A stretch of 15,953 nucleotides of DNA from Caryophanales bacterium (GTDB taxonomy: Bacteria; Bacillota_I; Bacilli_A; RFN20; CAG-826): the NCBI GenBank assembly GCA_028726925.1, contig JAQYPI010000014.1:1-15953 (forward strand), read 5' to 3'. Each line of letters starts with the position of its first letter. The stretch's first letter is position 1. This document shows positions 14,581 to 15,953 of the stretch, one piece after another. The notes under the pieces are model-generated. The model made no database searches and was not told the origin of the DNA. It saw nothing but the letters and a program-made list of their open reading frames with translations. A program made the translations under genes and the position numbers.

Positions 14581-14730
14581 TTACTTGCTTTCCTTGTGAA
14601 GCGTATGCCGTTTGCAGGTCGGGCAATACTTGTTGAGGGCGAGACGTTCGGAACGATCCTTCCGTTTCAGCACCGTGTAATTGCGACTCAGGCATTCCGT
14701 GCAAATCAAAAAAACTTTCTCGCGACTCAT
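14581..14730 (-). CDS. rpmG: 50S ribosomal protein L33 (zinc-ribbon form)
   Basis: L33, 49 aa, the usual length. Two CxxC pairs are seen, C11-x2-C14 and C36-x2-C39, marking the zinc-binding C+ form. The ending KYCPTCKRHTLHKE is typical. The start at 14730 is decided by the promoter: the upstream in-frame ATG at 14760 lies within the -10 box. The ribosome site is weak (GAAG). Confidence 0.96.
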   Translation of the reverse strand: MSREKVFLICTECLSRNYTVLKRKDRSERLALNKYCPTCKRHTLHKESK

Positions 14731-14755
14731 TTTATCTTCAACTTTAAGCCTACGA

Positions 14756-14784
14756 ATCATAGCGGGAACCCGCAGGCCTGTCAA
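14756..14784 (-). promoter_or_regulatory. Near-consensus sigma-A promoter for rpmG-secE-nusG
   Basis: On the minus strand TTGACA (14779-14784) and TATGAT (14756-14761) are 17 bp apart. The leader to rpmG is about 20 nt. Confidence 0.9.
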
Positions 14785-14831
14785 CGATTTTATCACCTGC
14801 TCCCCTAAAGGGGAATACAGGTTTTTTAAGC

Positions 14832-14861
14832 CCCGGGGCTCGGCTAGGCCGAAACCCCGGG
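14832..14861 (-). terminator. GC-rich hairpin after the SigH-like gene, possible terminator without U-run
   Basis: CCCGGGG (T) TTCGGC-CTA-GCCGAG-CCCCGGG on the minus strand forms a stem of about 13 bp with one bulge and one G-U pair. It is followed by CTTAAAAAACC rather than U residues, so as an intrinsic terminator it is atypical. It lies 13 nt after the SigH-like gene. A smaller hairpin TCCCC-TTTA-GGGGA is at 14800-14813. Confidence 0.55.
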
Positions 14862-14874
14862 ACCCAAGTCACGA

Positions 14875-15639
14875 TTATTTGAAATCGTAACGGAGCGAGA
14901 GCTCCAGATCCTTCCTGGACCAAAGGTAGTTCTTCAGTTTGAGAATGATCGTGTCAACTCGCTTGCGCGTCACGTTCATGGCGCGCACGATATCGGCGGG
15001 TCTCATGCCGTCGATCAAGCAGAGGGCGACCGGATAAGTCAGGACGTCGTACTTGTTTGTCGGCAAGGCGGCGATATCGGAGAGGAAGTGGTAGGATGCC
15101 GCCACGCGAACGGGATCGCTCGCGTAGGACGGATTCGCGCATACGTCATGCAACGTCCATTCATTGCCTTCTTCCCCGCGGACTTCGTCCAAGGACAAAG
15201 GGGGCAAGGCGGCACCGGATTTGGCGATGTCGCGATACGCGTGGAAAGCGGCGGTTCGCACGCAAGCGTAAACAAGCGTGCTGAAACGATGATGGAAATC
15301 GAAAGACGCGAGGGCGGCCGAGAACCCATCGAAGAATACGATGTTGGGTTCCCAGTTCTTGAGGAAAGAATAGACTTCCGGGGCAGCCCGGCGAAGAATC
15401 GCGTGACGCTTGTCCACGTAGCGATTCATCAGGATGGGGAAGGCGGCGGGGTTGCCGCGGCGGTGTTCCGAGACGAGATCTTCGTCCGAAAGATCGAGGA
15501 TGGGGGTATCCGCACAAACGATATCTTCTTCATCGGAGAAGGAATTATCGTTCAAGCAGAAACAAAAAATGCCGCTATTGGCATGCTTCTCTTCAGGTTG
15601 TGCTTCACACCTGAGGAGGGTTTCAGTTGTTCTTTTCAT
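14875..15639 (-). CDS. Diverged SigH-like sigma-70 family protein
   Basis: 254 aa, at the exact position of B. subtilis sigH (between rlmB and rpmG). Similarity to SigH is seen by eye along most of the length: LSDEDLVSEHRRGNPAAFPIL (50-70) against SigH LEDEQVIEKVHVGDSDALDYL, the region-2 stretch at 104-136, SLDEV...WTLHDV (149-166) against SLDKP...RTLLDV, and a C-terminal helix-turn-helix at about 205-240 (DGMRPADIVRAMNVTRKRVD). The core-binding motif DIVQEG of SigH reads NIVFFDG here, so key residues are changed. About 30 extra N-terminal residues, rich in Cys and in codons unlike the rest, precede the domain. The ATG directly follows the rlmB TGA, with no Shine-Dalgarno, suggesting re-initiation. 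Whether it still acts as a sigma factor is unknown. Confidence 0.78.
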   Translation of the reverse strand: MKRTTETLLRCEAQPEEKHANSGIFCFCLNDNSFSDEEDIVCADTPILDLSDEDLVSEHRRGNPAAFPILMNRYVDKRHAILRRAAPEVYSFLKNWEPNIVFFDGFSAALASFDFHHRFSTLVYACVRTAAFHAYRDIAKSGAALPPLSLDEVRGEEGNEWTLHDVCANPSYASDPVRVAASYHFLSDIAALPTNKYDVLTYPVALCLIDGMRPADIVRAMNVTRKRVDTIILKLKNYLWSRKDLELSLRYDFK

Positions 15640-15953
15640 TCAGTTCTTTTTTTGAACGAATCTCACCGCTGAGATGCTTATGCCGGCAGACACGGAAGCA
15701 TTCAAGGAATTTACATGGCCAACCATGGGGATTTTTGCGACGATGTCGCAGTGTTCCAAAACAAGGCGGGAAATTCCCTCGCCTTCCGATCCCACAACCA
15801 AGCAAACTGGATAACGGTAAGTTTCCTCATAAATACTCTTTGCGGCACTTCCGTCCGTCCCGATGACCCAATAGCCATTCCGTTTCAAGGCTTCGATGGT
15901 CCGGGAGAGGTTTGTCACCGAAACGACATCCACATAATGGATGGCGCCCGTTG
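15640..15953 (-). CDS. rlmB: 23S rRNA (guanosine-2'-O)-methyltransferase RlmB/TrmH family, C-terminal part
   Basis: The last 104 complete codons of a SPOUT-fold RNA methyltransferase; the 5' end lies outside the window. Frame-consistent residues TGAIHYVDVVSVTNLSRTIE continue to the edge, so the apparent GTG at 15933 is internal. SAM-binding motifs are LVVGSEGEGI and IPMVGHVNSLNASVSAGI, the trefoil-knot signatures of RlmB/TrmH (E. coli RlmB methylates G2251). Its place upstream of the SigH-like gene matches B. subtilis, except that yacP between them is absent. TrmH paralogues are hard to separate from this fragment, but the context favours RlmB. Confidence 0.93.
   Translation of the reverse strand, partial: TGAIHYVDVVSVTNLSRTIEALKRNGYWVIGTDGSAAKSIYEETYRYPVCLVVGSEGEGISRLVLEHCDIVAKIPMVGHVNSLNASVSAGISISAVRFVQKKN

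Noticed and set aside
14731..14760. Longer N-terminus for L33 starting at 14760
   Set aside because: That ATG lies inside the -10 box of a near-consensus promoter, so it would not be transcribed from it.
15088..15672. Plus-strand frame of 194 codons
   Set aside because: Antisense shadow of the SigH-like gene, with no family resemblance and no start signals.
15931..15933. GTG at 15933 as the rlmB start
   Set aside because: Conserved RlmB-like residues continue upstream to the window edge, so the gene is cut by the window and not short.
1..15953. TGA read as Trp, as in many Mollicutes
   Set aside because: TGA ends rplA, secE, arsR, rlmB, tnpB and the 199-aa gene at the expected places, so the standard code applies.
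1..15953. CRISPR arrays, tRNA or rRNA genes
   Set aside because: No regularly spaced direct repeats and no tRNA-like cloverleaf or rRNA segment were seen on either strand.

Overview
The window carries the conserved ribosomal-protein/RNA-polymerase cluster of a Firmicute, read almost entirely on the minus strand. In minus-strand order it runs rlmB (5' cut by the window edge), a SigH-like gene, rpmG, secE, nusG, [a 5.2-kb interruption], rplK, rplA, L10 leader, rplJ, rplL, a RsmC/YbxB-type methyltransferase, rpoB, rpoC (3' part beyond the window). This is the Bacillus subtilis order rlmB-yacP-sigH-rpmGB-secE-nusG-rplK-rplA-rplJ-rplL-ybxB-rpoB-rpoC, with yacP missing and a block of genes inserted between nusG and rplK. 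The DNA is fairly GC-rich, codons end mostly in G or C, and TGA is used as a stop (standard code).

Several protein features suggest a lineage on the Bacilli/Mollicutes/Erysipelotrichia side. RpoB has Asn in place of the rifampicin-pocket His (E. coli H526), the change linked to natural rifampicin resistance in Mollicutes. L11 lacks four residues of its proline-rich thiostrepton loop. The SigH homologue is strongly diverged. I cannot name the genus.

Layout: 1-6289 holds rpoC, rpoB and the methyltransferase. 6317-6346 is a strong hairpin between rplL and the methyltransferase, a likely attenuator. 6377-8563 holds rplL, rplJ, rplA and rplK, with an L10 leader ahead of rplJ and a sigma-A type promoter ahead of rplK. 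8751-13780 is the interruption: a zinc/cadmium-type P1B ATPase with its ArsR/SmtB repressor and two operator palindromes, a YfcE-type phosphodiesterase, a TnpB-only IS element with a plausible omega-RNA, and an unrecognised 199-aa gene with its own promoter and almost no leader. A bidirectional terminator at 13752-13780 closes both that gene and nusG. 13788-14784 is rpmG-secE-nusG with a near-consensus promoter, and 14875-15953 is the SigH-like gene and rlmB.

The core genes make the transcription-translation machinery. Because nusG is now followed by a terminator and rplK has its own promoter, the usual secE-nusG-rplK continuity is broken into two units. The most unusual structural feature is inside RpoB: a stretch with an exact, ungapped 63-residue period repeated three times, where ordinary Firmicute RpoB has one copy, adding about 126 residues.
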